Positions 11,108-21,776 of a stretch of DNA of 64,000 bases are shown piece by piece. The DNA is from Urophycis tenuis (lineage: Eukaryota; Chordata; Actinopteri; Gadiformes; Phycidae), in NCBI GenBank assembly GCA_036785325.1, contig JAXIVH010000194.1, forward strand, positions 124,001 to 188,000, in the 5' to 3' direction. The notes under the pieces were generated by a model. It was not told the origin of the DNA. It did no database searches and saw only the letters and a program-made list of their open reading frames with translations. The position numbers and the translations under genes were made by a program. Within the stretch, counting starts at the first letter, position 1, and every line of letters starts with the position of its first letter.

Positions 11108-11274
11108 GGGCATTTAGCAGACGCTTTTGACCAAAGCGACTTACAATCAGTGCATTTGTGGGGTTCAACATGTGGACAGTTGGAGGAGGACGATTAAGGG
11201 GATCGAACCGCTGACCCTGAGGTTAGTAAGTGGACGACCCGCTCTGGCCACCCGCTCTACCCACTGAGCTACTG
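11108..11274 (-). mobile_element. tRNA-derived SINE, minus strand
   Basis: Read on the minus strand it starts CAGTAGCTCAGTGGGTAGAG, a pol III A box (TAGCTCAGTGGG), followed by a B box GGTTCGATCCC. It ends with the common fish SINE body CGCTTTGGTCAAAAGCGTCT and GCTAAATG. The paralogous flank at about 16437-16450 lacks it. No full tRNA cloverleaf is implied. Confidence 0.75.
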
Positions 11275-11546
11275 TTTGCTCTTCATTTTAAACACTACAC
11301 ACAATAAAATCTACTTTTTTCTTCCTATGTCAATTATATATTATAAGAATTTCTCATAATTTTATCACACATGACATGGCTTTACATACAAATAGGAAAT
11401 GTTAAGTCCATCTACACAGACTACTTATGATCTGTTTCACAGTCCATGTCTGTAGCAGTTAATCTCTAGTGTGAAAAAAGAGGAGAGGAAAGGGTGAGAG
11501 GTTTGAGGAAGTGAGAGAACACTCACTATAAGAAGCCTTGATCCTC

Positions 11547-11651
11547 GATAGATTGATAGATAGATAGATAGATGGATAGATGGATGGATAGATAGATAGA
11601 CAGAGACAGATAGATAGACAGAGAGACAGATAGAGAGATAGACGGATAGAC

Positions 11652-11731
<80 letters not shown>

Positions 11732-11747
11732 GGATGGATGGATAGAC

Positions 11748-11786
<39 letters not shown>

Positions 11787-11805
11787 TAGATAGACAGAGA
11801 GACAG

Positions 11806-11836
<31 letters not shown>

Positions 11837-11848
11837 TAGATAGATAGG
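11547..11848 (+). repeat. (GATA)n/(GACA)n microsatellite
   Basis: Mixed GATA, GACA and GATG tetranucleotides. It stays open in three minus-strand frames, giving spurious Tyr-Leu-Ser peptides. The paralogous tract is at 16914-17031. Confidence 0.9.
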
Positions 11849-11967
11849 TATGACTGATTCTGAAGTGTAAAGGTGAGGACACATTGTATGTTTGTGTGTT
11901 TGTGTTTGAAAGCCTGAAGGTTATTTATTCTCTCCATCCTACAAGATGAAATGAGGCAGACCAGGGT

Positions 11968-13709
11968 CAGGGCCGTAACCAGGATTTTTCAAATACCGAG
12001 GTCAAATATTGCGATAAATCTTATTTGACAAAAAAAACATCCTAATATGGTGACTTTTTAAAATACATTTTGGAAACGTGAATAAACAGAGGTAAATCAC
12101 AAGCCCATCAAGGAGGTGAATATGTAGGTGAACAAGTTTATTAGAACAATTTCAAGTGATCACAAAAGTAGAGTATTTGAGTGACTGAGTGAGAATGAAT
12201 GTGAGTGAGTGAGTGAGTGAGAATGAATGAGAGTGAGTGAGTGAATCAGTGAGTGAGAATGAATGTGAGTGACTGAGTGAGTTGTAGGTCTTGTCACATC
12301 AGCTCAAGTCTTATATTGGGTCCATTAACTGCAATGACACAATGGATAGACAAAGCAACAGGTTAGCATCATTCATATCCTTATTACAGCAGTGTAATAT
12401 AAGCATACGTAGTAGTAAAAGTCTTTCAGTTATGTTTTGTCTCACCTTTTAGCAAAACAATTCTTCTGTGGCCAGAGGCATCCCATCTTTGGAGCACTTG
12501 TTGGGGATCAATTGAGATGCTGTTTTGGTGGACATGCATGACAGCAAGACCAGAAAGCCTGTCATCACCCATGGTTGAGCGAAGCCATGTTTTGAGTCGC
12601 CGTAATGCAGAAAAAGACCTTTCGCATGAGCATGTGGTTACTGGCAATGTCAAGTAGAGGGATAGCATCTGCTGAATGTTTAGATAAAATCCTAAGAATT
12701 CACTTTGAAGAATTTATTCTTCATAATGCACCATGAGCAGCACAACTAACCTCAAGATTGTGTCATATGAGAGAGTACACAGGGTGCACTGTTATCTGTT
12801 ATTTTGCCCCGTGTGCATCATCAATTGTTTTAAGTAAAAGAAAAATATAAGTTTCTGACCCAGTTTCTATTAGTCTGCTTTATTTACATGTAGGAAGCCA
12901 TATAGCACTGAACAAAACTGTGGCTAGTGAGGCTGAATGACCACTAGCCACAGTTGGCACAAAACTGTCAAGCCCTGATTTAAAAAAAAAAAAGTTAGCT
13001 TAACAGCCCAAGCCATGTCACGATTCCCAATAATTTTATTACAGGTCGCGACTCTCTCTCTTTTTTTTTGGGAAAATCGAATTGAGAGAAAGATTTGTGT
13101 GCAGTGTGTTTGTGCCGACTGGAAAATGAAATCCTAACCAAGGGGCTTTGTGACTGTTGCTTGAAATGCTGAGGACAATGATCTAGCATCCTCCTATTCC
13201 TAGCAGCGCTTTGAACGCATATGAACATTATGAACTGTCACTCATTCTCACTGGCGATTGGCGAAATGAACTCACCTCCTCCTCATTCTCTCTTCCTTTT
13301 CCCCTGGCCAGTTGGCTTTCCAAAGCTGAGTTTAGTTTGAGTAGTTTTTTTCATGACACCACGACTAAAAACTGACTTCTGACTGAGTGAGTGCTGGTAG
13401 CCTATCTCTTCTCGTAGTGCCTAGCTGACTTTCGCGTCGAAGCTGCGTATATGATAAACATGTTTCCAATGTCGGGTGGCGTATTTCCGCTCAGTTTTAA
13501 AATATAACGTGACAATAAAGGGGTTATGTGGACTTTATTTCAGAAAAACAAATGAGAATGCATGCTGATCTTTCCACCAATCAAAGTCAGAACGATTTTC
13601 ATCGTATATTAATTTGACATTTCTCTGAATAAAAAATAAAAATAAAAAAAACACCAGGGAAAATACCGAGGTGATGACCTCGGTGTCCTCAATGCTGGTT
13701 ACGGCACTG
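11968..13709 (+). mobile_element. hAT element (1742 bp) with ACCAGGGT target duplication
   Basis: The ends CAGGGCCGTAACCAG and CTGGTTACGGCACTG are inverted repeats of hAT type. A perfect 8-base target duplication ACCAGGGT flanks it at 11960-11967 and 13710-13717. Removing the element and one repeat restores continuity of the surrounding gag-like sequence. It carries only the C-terminal part of a transposase (12426-12668, minus) and a GAGT microsatellite at about 12190-12280. Confidence 0.85.
12426..12668 (-). pseudogene. hAT transposase C-terminal dimerisation fragment
   Basis: The minus-strand frame contains LTLPVTTCSCERSFSALRRL and KTWLRSTMGDDRLSGLAVMH, the conserved C-terminal hAT dimerisation motif (ER-SFS-LRR-K-LRS-M...RL--L). 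About 80 residues are present against some 600-700 for a full transposase. The upstream domains (zinc finger, RNase H-like core) are absent from the rest of the element, so it is a truncated pseudogene. Confidence 0.8.
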
Positions 13710-14349
13710 ACCAGGGTCAACCAGGACCAAACCTTGGCTGTGCTCACCGCTCAGGTGGGACAACTGACCACAGCTCTCACTCAAGCCGTTCCGGTGGCAC
13801 CCTCTCCGGTCCTGATGCCTCCAGCTTCCACCTCCTCAGCTCCCCTGTCACTGCCGGAGCCCCGGTGGGGATCCCTGAGCGATACGGGGGAGACCTGCGG
13901 CCCATACCTCACAAACTGTTCCATTCTTTTCACTGTGCAACCCCACACCTTTGCTTCTGAGGAAGCAAGGGAAGCTTACATGCTTACTCTTTACCTCCAC
14001 ACCGCCCATATGACTGTGCTATTGATCTGCAGCCCGGTTCATCACCTCCCAGGGACCGTCTATTCTCCCTGTCCGCTCCAGAGTCAAGGCCATGGAGGAA
14101 TACATTGGTGACTCTCTGGCAGCAGCCATCATCCGCCCGTCCTCCTCCCCGGCTGGCGCAGGGTTCTTCTTTGTAGAAAAGAAGAACAAAACCCTGCGTC
14201 TGTATCGATTACCGGGGTCTGAACGACATCACGGTCCAGAACCGTTATCCTCCCACTCATCTCCTCGGCTTCTGAACTGTTACAGGAGGCCACCATCTTC
14301 ACCAAGCTCGACCTCCGCAACGCTTATATATAATATATCCATAATGCTT
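12721..14349 (+). repeat. Tandem duplication unit 1 (about 1.63 kb)
   Basis: 12721-14349 is repeated almost identically at 14350-15967. The unit runs from inside the hAT (CATAATGCACCATGAGCAG) through its right terminus and the gag-RT relic. The only clear difference is a one-base change in a poly-A run near 12980/14610. The duplication post-dates both insertions. Confidence 0.9.
13718..14338 (+). pseudogene. Gypsy gag/RT pseudogene, copy 1
   Basis: The gag-like part is Pro/Ala-rich and then has the capsid-type stretch FTVQPHTFASEEAREAYMLT. The RT part has SPAGAGFFFVEKKN and, in another frame, GLNDITVQNRYP. At least two frameshifts and a large internal deletion are visible. Confidence 0.6.
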
Positions 14350-15967
14350 TCATAATGCACCATGAGCAGCACAACTAACCTCAAGATTGTGTCATATGAG
14401 AGAGTACACAGGGTGCACTGTTATCTGTTATTTTGCCCCGTGTGCATCATCAATTGTTTTAAGTAAAAGAAAAATATAAGTTTCTGACCCAGTTTCTATT
14501 AGTCTGCTTTATTTACATGTAGGAAGCCATATAGCACTGAACAAAACTGTGGCTAGTGAGGCTGAATGACCACTAGCCACAGTTGGCACAAAACTGTCAA
14601 GCCCTGATTTAAAAAAAAAAAGTTAGCTTAACAGCCCAAGCCATGTCACGATTCCCAATAATTTTATTACAGGTCGCGACTCTCTCTCTTTTTTTTTGGG
14701 AAAATCGAATTGAGAGAAAGATTTGTGTGCAGTGTGTTTGTGCCGACTGGAAAATGAAATCCTAACCAAGGGGCTTTGTGACTGTTGCTTGAAATGCTGA
14801 GGACAATGATCTAGCATCCTCCTATTCCTAGCAGCGCTTTGAACGCATATGAACATTATGAACTGTCACTCATTCTCACTGGCGATTGGCGAAATGAACT
14901 CACCTCCTCCTCATTCTCTCTTCCTTTTCCCCTGGCCAGTTGGCTTTCCAAAGCTGAGTTTAGTTTGAGTAGTTTTTTTCATGACACCACGACTAAAAAC
15001 TGACTTCTGACTGAGTGAGTGCTGGTAGCCTATCTCTTCTCGTAGTGCCTAGCTGACTTTCGCGTCGAAGCTGCGTATATGATAAACATGTTTCCAATGT
15101 CGGGTGGCGTATTTCCGCTCAGTTTTAAAATATAACGTGACAATAAAGGGGTTATGTGGACTTTATTTCAGAAAAACAAATGAGAATGCATGCTGATCTT
15201 TCCACCAATCAAAGTCAGAACGATTTTCATCGTATATTAATTTGACATTTCTCTGAATAAAAAATAAAAATAAAAAAAACACCAGGGAAAATACCGAGGT
15301 GATGACCTCGGTGTCCTCAATGCTGGTTACGGCACTGACCAGGGTCAACCAGGACCAAACCTTGGCTGTGCTCACCGCTCAGGTGGGACAACTGACCACA
15401 GCTCTCACTCAAGCCGTTCCGGTGGCACCCTCTCCGGTCCTGATGCCTCCAGCTTCCACCTCCTCAGCTCCCCTGTCACTGCCGGAGCCCCGGTGGGGAT
15501 CCCTGAGCGATACGGGGGAGACCTGCGGCCCATACCTCACAAACTGTTCCATTCTTTTCACTGTGCAACCCCACACCTTTGCTTCTGAGGAAGCAAGGGA
15601 AGCTTACATGCTTACTCTTTACCTCCACACCGCCCATATGACTGTGCTATTGATCTGCAGCCCGGTTCATCACCTCCCAGGGACCGTCTATTCTCCCTGT
15701 CCGCTCCAGAGTCAAGGCCATGGAGGAATACATTGGTGACTCTCTGGCAGCAGCCATCATCCGCCCGTCCTCCTCCCCGGCTGGCGCAGGGTTCTTCTTT
15801 GTAGAAAAGAAGAACAAAACCCTGCGTCTGTATCGATTACCGGGGTCTGAACGACATCACGGTCCAGAACCGTTATCCTCCCACTCATCTCCTCGGCTTC
15901 TGAACTGTTACAGGAGGCCACCATCTTCACCAAGCTCGACCTCCGCAACGCTTATATATAATATATC
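14350..15967 (+). repeat. Tandem duplication unit 2
   Basis: Second copy of the 1.63-kb unit. It begins inside the hAT, so it carries a hAT right end (terminus at about 15337) without a left end, and ends by rejoining the receptor flank at TATATAATATATCACCAAAG. Confidence 0.9.
15346..15966 (+). pseudogene. Gypsy gag/RT pseudogene, copy 2
   Basis: Nearly identical to 13718-14338, with the same deletion and frameshifts, as expected from a recent tandem duplication. Confidence 0.6.
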
Positions 15968-16559
15968 ACCAAAGTTAATTAAAAATAAGTCAAATTGACA
16001 CAGATGTCCTAGTAGGCTAATAAAGTAGGCTACTATTGCTTGTGTTGTGAACAGGTTAGTATTGACATGGCCTTTAGAGGACGCCAAAGACTCATCTGAT
16101 GGAGAATAAACATCATGGTGACAACGAGACCTAATCAAAAAGACGGTATAATGTTACATTTACCGTGTTTAAATGTGTGTAAAGTGAGGGGTGTGAATCT
16201 GAGATTATAGCTCATGTTTTAATATTTTGTTGGTTGCTTTGTACAACATCACAACTTCTTCTGTTTTGGCATTATGAAGACTTTATTTTTATGAAATGTA
16301 ATTTGTTGAGCTTTAAATTAAAGAAGTAGGCATCATTCGTGTAGGCTACTTCCTATGCTATTAAGCACTAGCATAGGCGAACCATCGATGTTGAATTGTT
16401 TAAATTTAAGATAAAGTGCTAACACATAGTATAGGCCCATTGACGTCTCATCTTCAGTTTAAACACTGCACACAATAAAATCCACTTTTTCCTCCTATGT
16501 CAATTATACCCAAAGCATTTACACCATTTCTCACAGATTCATCATTTTATCATAGATAA

Positions 16560-16640
16560 CATGTCTTAACTTTTTGTACTTTTTGTAAGATCGCTTTGGA
16601 TGAAAGCGTCTGTTATGTGCCCTAAATGTAAATGTAATGT
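16560..16640 (+). mobile_element. SINE 3' fragment
   Basis: GTAAGATCGCTTTGGATGAA and AGCGTCTGTTATGTGCCCTA are a diverged copy of the fish SINE body also seen at 11108 and 56340. The paralogous flank at about 11370 lacks it. Confidence 0.5.
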
Positions 16641-16826
16641 CTTTACATACAAATAGGAAATATTAAGTCCATCTACACAAAGTACTTATGATCTGTTTCA
16701 CAGTCCATGTGCAGATAATCTCTTGTGTGAAAAAAGAGGAGAGGAAAGGGTGAGAGGTTTGAGGAAGTGAGAGAACACTCACTATAAGAAGCCTTGATCC
16801 TCCCAGTGAGCAGTAGTTGAGCTTCA

Positions 16827-16833
16827 GACAGAC

Positions 16834-16918
<85 letters not shown>

Positions 16919-16937
16919 TAGACAGATAGATACACTG

Positions 16938-17031
<94 letters not shown>
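16827..17031 (+). repeat. (GA)n followed by (GATA)n
   Basis: GACA then about 37 GA units to 16913, followed by GATA units with one interruption (CACTGTAG). Confidence 0.9.
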
Positions 17032-17167
17032 TGACTGATTCCAAGTGTAAAGGTAAGGACACATTGTATGTTTGTGTGTTTGTGTTTGAAAGCCTGAAGG
17101 TTATTCATTCAAATATAAAAGTAAATAGTCTGTTAAATGTTACATAACTGAATGTTCTCTCTCACAG

Positions 17168-17512
17168 ATATACAAAACCAAATGAAATGCAACAAAGTTA
17201 CTTTCTCCTCTGAGTATCGTGGAAGAACAGATTTCAGAGCTGGAAATTGTGTCTCTCTATCATGTGATGGGGCTCAGAAGAACTGTTCCAATATAACCTG
17301 GATGTTCAGTAACAAGAGTACCTCAATAGAAGTGGTTATAATAGGGAAGATTATGTCTGACTACGAGTATGCAGAAAGACTCTGCGTTACAGAGGAATGT
17401 TCTCTGGTGGTAAACAAGATGAGAAAAGAAGATGGAGGTCGTTACACCTGCAGAGGATACAGACCATCAGAACTTGATCATGCATGGTATGATCTAGAAC
17501 AAATGAGAAATA
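17168..17512 (+). CDS. Receptor B V-like immunoglobulin exon
   Basis: The acceptor CTCTCTCACAG and donor GTAAGT bound 345 bases, phase 1 to 1. The domain shows the Ig core: B-strand Cys in CVSLSCDG, the C-strand Trp in NITWMF, and the F-strand DGGRYTC motif. Extra cysteines (KNCSN, RLCVTEEC) suggest an additional intradomain disulfide, and NCS and NKS are N-glycosylation sites. The length suits a single V-type domain. Confidence 0.85.
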
Positions 17513-20500
17513 GTAAGTATTTCTGTTTTAATCTACTTACCAAAATGTACACTTTTGGTTTAAACCTTTGCATGAGAATGATATGACCTGTGAGGTGTTT
17601 TAAATATTCATATTTGAATACAGTGTCATGGGTCCTCTGATTGAGATCTGAGAATCCTGTGTGACTGTGAGATGAACTGTTAACAGAATATCTGTGTTCA
17701 GTTTTTACATAAATATACACTGAGCTGTGGTAATATGTGTTTTTTGTATGAAGAGTGTGGTCTACAGGCAGAAAAGATAACATCTGTTTTCACAGAGATG
17801 TTACCTGCTCTTATATTTGTTATCTACCTTTATGTATTTCTGTTAACTAATTCCATGTTTGTCTTTGCTTTTAATCCACACTGAGCAGAAGGCACTAGCA
17901 CATCCAAACCAACCACAACTACAGTGAAAGGTATTTCATCATGTGGAGCCATGTTTCAAAATGGCGTCTTTCTCTGCCTGTTACTCTGAGGACTTGGTAG
18001 TGGAAGTCCTAGTGGTGAACAAAGGCATGCTAGCATTAGGAACCTGACAATAATCAGTAAAATATTTCACCTTGATAGCAAGCATATTTGTTATCAGGAG
18101 AAAAAAAAGATAACAAAAGTTTATTGTTAATTATGTTAATTATTTATTGTTAATATTAATTCCATATTTCTCTTTTTTGCCATTGATTTTAATCTACAAA
18201 CGTAGCGTCAAGTACCATCAGAGCAGCAAGGACCTCAACATCAACGCCAACAGGAAATACACACAACGGTATTTAATCTCTATCATCTGGAGCCATGTTT
18301 CAAAATGGTGTCTTTATCTGTCCCTGTTTCTCTGTGAATTTAGGTTGTGTTGTCAAGTGATGTGTCGTAGCGGTCCAACAATCACCACAGCTAACGCTAT
18401 GAAACCACCACACGACTTCCTGCTGTTTGTGATGAACACAGAGCTGACCAGCGATGTCGGCCTACTGCCTTAACCACAACCATTGCAGTGTGTCTGCAGA
18501 CTTGTTTAGGAGAGATTAGAGTAGACTGGGAGTAGACTGGGAACCAGACCAATCTGTGAGCTCATGTTTTATTTGCTCTGGCAAAATACAAATTTACCAA
18601 TTGGACTGCTGTCAGGATAGTGAGATGTAGTGTTAGACATAAAGTCTAGGACAAACAATAGTCATCTTAAGTGAGTAAATTGGCACATTTGCAGTTGGTG
18701 CTGCTATTTGCCCTTGAGGCTATAATTTGCTATTAAAAAGTGAGATTGAGAAAAATCTGCTTTTCAAGTTATGAATATTGTTTTAATGGTTATGGAATAT
18801 TTTCCTAGGTAACAGGTTTTTAGTTATTAGGCTATAGTTCAATTATTTTTATGTTTATTTGTTTATATTTATATTTATATCTTTACATATTTATTTATTT
18901 ACATATATATTAATATCTAAACTGATGTTTTCACAAATCCATCAGTACATAAAATACTTCTCCATCCACTATGACAGAGATGAATGTCTGCTGCATGGGA
19001 ACCACTGACCACAGCAACATGTCTGCTAATGTGACGGCTGTGAGCTGACGAATCTGCATGACTCATTGCTAGATTATTTATATAGAAAGTTGGCTTGAAC
19101 TTTTCATCATTTTCTATGGTGTACATGAGCCTACCCATGTAGGTTGGTAATCTGAAATGGTAAATGACCTCATTTCTTGATACAGCACTTGCCTAACATA
19201 ACCTATGGCCAACTAAGATGCTTTAGAATGAGTTGTCAACATTCAGCCATTCATACACACACTTGGCTAACAGGAGCCAGGGATGGACCTGCTCTACCTC
19301 CTGTGAGGCTGCCGCCCTTGAGCAAGTGGAATGTAAACTCTTTCTGTGTTGCTGCAGAATCTCCTGTAGGACCAGAGCTAATAGTCAGAGTAGCGTTGGG
19401 TACAACGGTCCTGTTGATCGTTGATAAAAATGTCATCTTTATCCATCCTAGCACATGGAGGTTGTTATGGTCTCTTTCAGCTCCTCCCTCACATGACACA
19501 GTAGGGGTCCTGCTCCATGTCCTGGTACTGCTGAGCTTCTCTGTCCTGACGCTGGTTGTTCTGCTCAGCCTCATTGGCTGGTGGAGAACGAGAGGTGAGG
19601 AGTGACCGTGACACCATCTTGTTAACATCTGGCTTGCTTGAACACCCTGACATTATACATCTGACCATCTGACATTATACATCTGACCATCTGATATTAT
19701 ACATCTGACCATCTGACATTAAACATCTGACCATCTGACATTATACATCTGACCATCTGACATTATACATCTGACCATCTGACATTATACATCTGACCAT
19801 CTGACATTAAACATCTGACCATCTGACATTATACATCTGACCATCTGACATTATACATCTGACCATCTGACATTATACATCTGACCATCTGACATTATAC
19901 ATCTGACCATCTGACATTATACATCTGACCATCTTGACATGAGGCCCACCCATTCTGACACCCATTACACTCCTAATCATCACTGGAAGGAGTGATAGCT
20001 CTTCTGTGCTCCTTCTCAGATGCTTTATATCAAAAACTAAGTGATATAATACAATGTATTGCCTATTTCTATTTGGGGGAGTTTTTCCTTGTCTTTTAGA
20101 GGGCTTAAAGTCTCGGCCTTGGGGTGGGGGGGGGGGGGGTCATTTATAATGTGGGGCCATGAAGCCCCTTGAGACTAACTGTGATTAAGAGCTATAGTCA
20201 CAGACTTCACTTAACTTCACATGTAGTCACGTCTACATCTACACACCTGTTTATATCGCCATGGAAACACTTACTTTGGCTTCCTCTCCACCAGGAAAGC
20301 GGACAGCAACAGAAGAGCGCATTGTGAGTTTAACAGATTGTATTTGTGGCCAGGATGACTTGTTCTCTATTCACTTTGTTGTGGGAAGAAACAATCCACA
20401 CTCAGCTAGCAGAGGGGCCTTCCATATTATTCCATATTTATATTTATTGTTTTGTCATTTATAATGACTTATTCATAAAATTTGGATTCATGTTATTCTA

Positions 20501-21776
20501 ATCAATTATCCACCATTAGTTACTAATATGGTTCTTATGAAGGAATTGTATTGTGTATATAATAATAATAATAAAAAAGGGACCTCGTCCTGTTTCACAG
20601 GCTCGGTCCCTAATAATAATAATAATAATAATAATAAATTTTATTTAGAAGGCACCTTTCTGGACACTCAAGGTCACCGTACACATGATAGATAAAAGCA
20701 TGTTAAAAAACAACAATCAAATAAAAACACAGAATAAGGAACATTACAACAAAAAAAGGGCTGGGACAGGGAATTACATTAAACAGAATAGGCAGTTTTA
20801 AACATGAGTTTTGAGTTGAGATTTGAAGTGGGGGAGTGAGTCAGAGTCGGGGGGCAGAGCGGCTGAATGCTCTGCTTCCCATGGTGGTGAGGCGGGCGGA
20901 GGGGATAGATAGGTGTATGGCAGAAGAGGATCTGAGAGAGCGGGAGGGGGTGGGAACATGGAGGAGGTTTGACAAATATGGGATATATAAGATATACTGT
21001 CTGTATATTTGTCTGTATTTTGTATTCTTATTTAGTTCTGTTTATCTCTATTCATATCCCCTCTGAGACTAATGAAGTACATGTGAATGTGTACCAGCAG
21101 CCCTCTGTGGATAAAGAAGTGGACGGGGCTCCCAGGGGCCCCTCTGTGGTCCAGTGTGGGGAGCAGAGGCCAGTAGGCTCAGCACAGGTAATGTTAGAGT
21201 GGCTAAGCCACGCCCACCGCGTGCGTCACATGGACCTCAGAGAGGGATAACGTTGAACGCGAGTCAACGGCGCTACGTTAAAATGATTTCAATCTGAATC
21301 TCCAAGAATTGTTCCTTGCAGGGTTTGTCTAATTTAAATGACATTTTCCATCTCAAGATCTTTTTTATTTGTCATCGTTAGTTTATTGTGTTTAGTGTTT
21401 GAGTGACTCTGTTGTATGGTAGGAAACTGTCCTCATTAGTCCACTTCAGTCTGTTAGATTTTTAGTTCGTTCACAGTTGTACCCGTGACATTATTTTCTA
21501 AGAAATTAGATTTGTATTGATGTGATTTGTTCATGTAGATAAACCAACCCCTGTCTGGAAGATTCAGATTGAATTTTGGTTTCATTTTGGTGATTTTGGT
21601 TTTTACCGGCTCAGCACCAAGTGGATCCTGGAGAATTCACCGACGCGGCTACCTATGAAAACATGAGGGCCCCTGCGAGATGTTTTGGAGACCCTGCGGA
21701 CACGGGCGTCCATTTGGTCACCGTCCACCAACATCTGCAGAACACCGATGAGCCAGGTGGAAGTGGTCGGAGCTAG
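17168..21776 (+). CDS. Receptor B: Ig-superfamily membrane receptor with YENM tail
   Basis: The gene model joins 17168-17512, 17889-17930, 18206-18268, 19481-19594, 20295-20323, 21068-21187 and 21615-21776, about 291 residues without a signal peptide. Phases are 1-1, 1-1, 1-1, 1-1, 1-0, 0-0, 0-stop, with no internal stop. It encodes one V-like Ig domain, a Ser/Thr-rich stalk, a transmembrane helix and a cytoplasmic tail. The tail has VNVYQQ and TYENM; YxNM motifs bind Grb2/PI3K p85 in CD28-type receptors, suggesting activation or costimulation instead of the ITIM inhibition of receptor A. The position of the second ITIM of A (VHYATV) reads VHLVTV here. The function is inferred from motifs only. 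A signal-peptide exon was not found. Confidence 0.75.
17889..17930 (+). CDS. Receptor B stalk exon 1
   Basis: The 42-base exon between CTGAGCAG and GTATTT encodes GTSTSKPTTTTVK, a Thr-rich O-glycosylation-type stalk, phase 1 to 1. Confidence 0.65.
18206..18268 (+). CDS. Receptor B stalk exon 2
   Basis: The 63-base exon between CAAACGTAG and GTATTT encodes SSTIRAARTSTSTPTGNTHN, phase 1 to 1. The intron after it repeats the motif ATCTGGAGCCATGTTTCAAA also found after stalk exon 1 (17938) and at base 1, so stalk exons and introns arose by local duplication. Confidence 0.6.
19358..19430 (+). pseudogene. Degenerate copy of the A-type transmembrane exon in receptor B
   Basis: After GCTGCAG it matches the transmembrane exon of receptor A (SPVGPELIVRVALGTTVLLI) but breaks at GTTGATAAAAATG and never reaches the donor. 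It lies just upstream of a different, intact transmembrane exon. Confidence 0.6.
19481..19594 (+). CDS. Receptor B functional transmembrane exon
   Basis: The acceptor TGGTCTCTTTCAG and donor GTGAGG bound 114 bases, phase 1 to 1, encoding PPSHDTVGVLLHVLVLLSFS and on to VLLSLIGWWRTRG. The helix sequence is unrelated to that of receptor A, yet the phase and the WWRTRG stop-transfer allow it to replace it. Confidence 0.75.
19648..19935 (+). repeat. 22-bp minisatellite, about 13 units
   Basis: The unit is ACATTATACATCTGACCATCTG with rare AAACAT variants. It lies in the intron between the transmembrane and juxtamembrane exons of receptor B; receptor A has no such repeat at that place. Confidence 0.9.
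20295..20323 (+). CDS. Receptor B juxtamembrane mini-exon (29 nt)
   Basis: Encodes G-KRTATEERI between CTCTCCACCAG and GTGAGT, phase 1 to 0, the exact counterpart of 3552-3580. Confidence 0.7.
20558..20970. mobile_element. Retroposon 3'-end remnant
   Basis: AAT trinucleotide runs border TTTTATTTAGAAGGCACCTTTC and a moderately GC-rich tail with no coding frame. This resembles the 3' ends of fish LINE/SINE elements, with the AAT run as tail. The element name and orientation are not determined. Confidence 0.4.
21068..21187 (+). CDS. Receptor B cytoplasmic exon
   Basis: Starts after CATATCCCCTCTGAG and ends before GTAATG; exactly 40 codons, phase 0 to 0, starting TNEVHVNVYQQPSVDKEVDG and ending PVGSAQ. 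VNVYQQP is a tyrosine motif without the ITIM +3 aliphatic residue. Confidence 0.65.
21615..21776 (+). CDS. Receptor B terminal exon with TYENM
   Basis: Begins after CCGGCTCAG, 53 codons plus TAG. FTDAATYENMRAPARC aligns with the VTYASVRASPRC region of receptor A, and DTGVHLVTV aligns with DVDVHYATV. Confidence 0.75.
   Translation, partial: HQVDPGEFTDAATYENMRAPARCFGDPADTGVHLVTVHQHLQNTDEPGGSGRS

Larger units (their letters stand above)
10748..11944 (+). repeat. Second copy of duplicated receptor flank
   Basis: The sequence aligns with 15982-17105 throughout: CAAATTGACACAAATGTCC, the 'CTTTAGAGGGTGC' segment, CTATGCTATTAAGTACTAGC, GAGGAAGTGAGAGAACACTC and the GATA tract. It differs by carrying a SINE (11108-11274). 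Homology stops at about 11930, just before where the Ig exon should follow; a Gypsy relic begins there instead. Confidence 0.7.
11945..14338 (+). mobile_element. Internally deleted Ty3/Gypsy relic (gag joined to reverse transcriptase)
   Basis: The original target reads ..GAGGCAGACCAGGGT then TCAACCAGGACC, i.e. a gag gene broken by a hAT at 11968. The gag part continues 13718 to about 14080 (LTALTQAVPVAPSPV.. then PERYGG- and ASEEAREAY-type motifs) and then passes directly into RT sequence (14085-14335: EEYIGDSLAAAIIRPSSSPA, GFFFVEKK). Everything between capsid and RT fingers is missing. Frameshifts after SLSDTGE and after KTLRL break it. It is a dead element. Confidence 0.6.
15968..17105 (+). 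promoter_or_regulatory. 5' flank of receptor B, third copy of duplicated flank
   Basis: Parallel to 10748-11930. It ends 60 bases before the Ig exon. The segment GAACACTCACTATAAGAAGC at about 16773-16792 includes a TATAAGA box that could serve a promoter, and TCCAAGTGTAAAG/GTAAGG at 17041-17058 looks like the donor of a leader exon. No hydrophobic signal-peptide exon could be found, so the transcription start is unresolved. Confidence 0.4.

Noticed and set aside
11190..11274. Functional tRNA gene on the minus strand
   Set aside because: A and B boxes are present but the acceptor and anticodon arms do not form a cloverleaf, and a SINE body follows directly.
11437..11937. Tyr-Leu-Ser repeat proteins on the minus strand (also 16663-17108)
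   Set aside because: Translation of GATA/GACA microsatellites in three frames.
18370..18473. Extra exon of receptor B after ATTTAG at 18343
   Set aside because: An acceptor-like site exists, but the following sequence has an in-phase stop and no donor that keeps phase 1.
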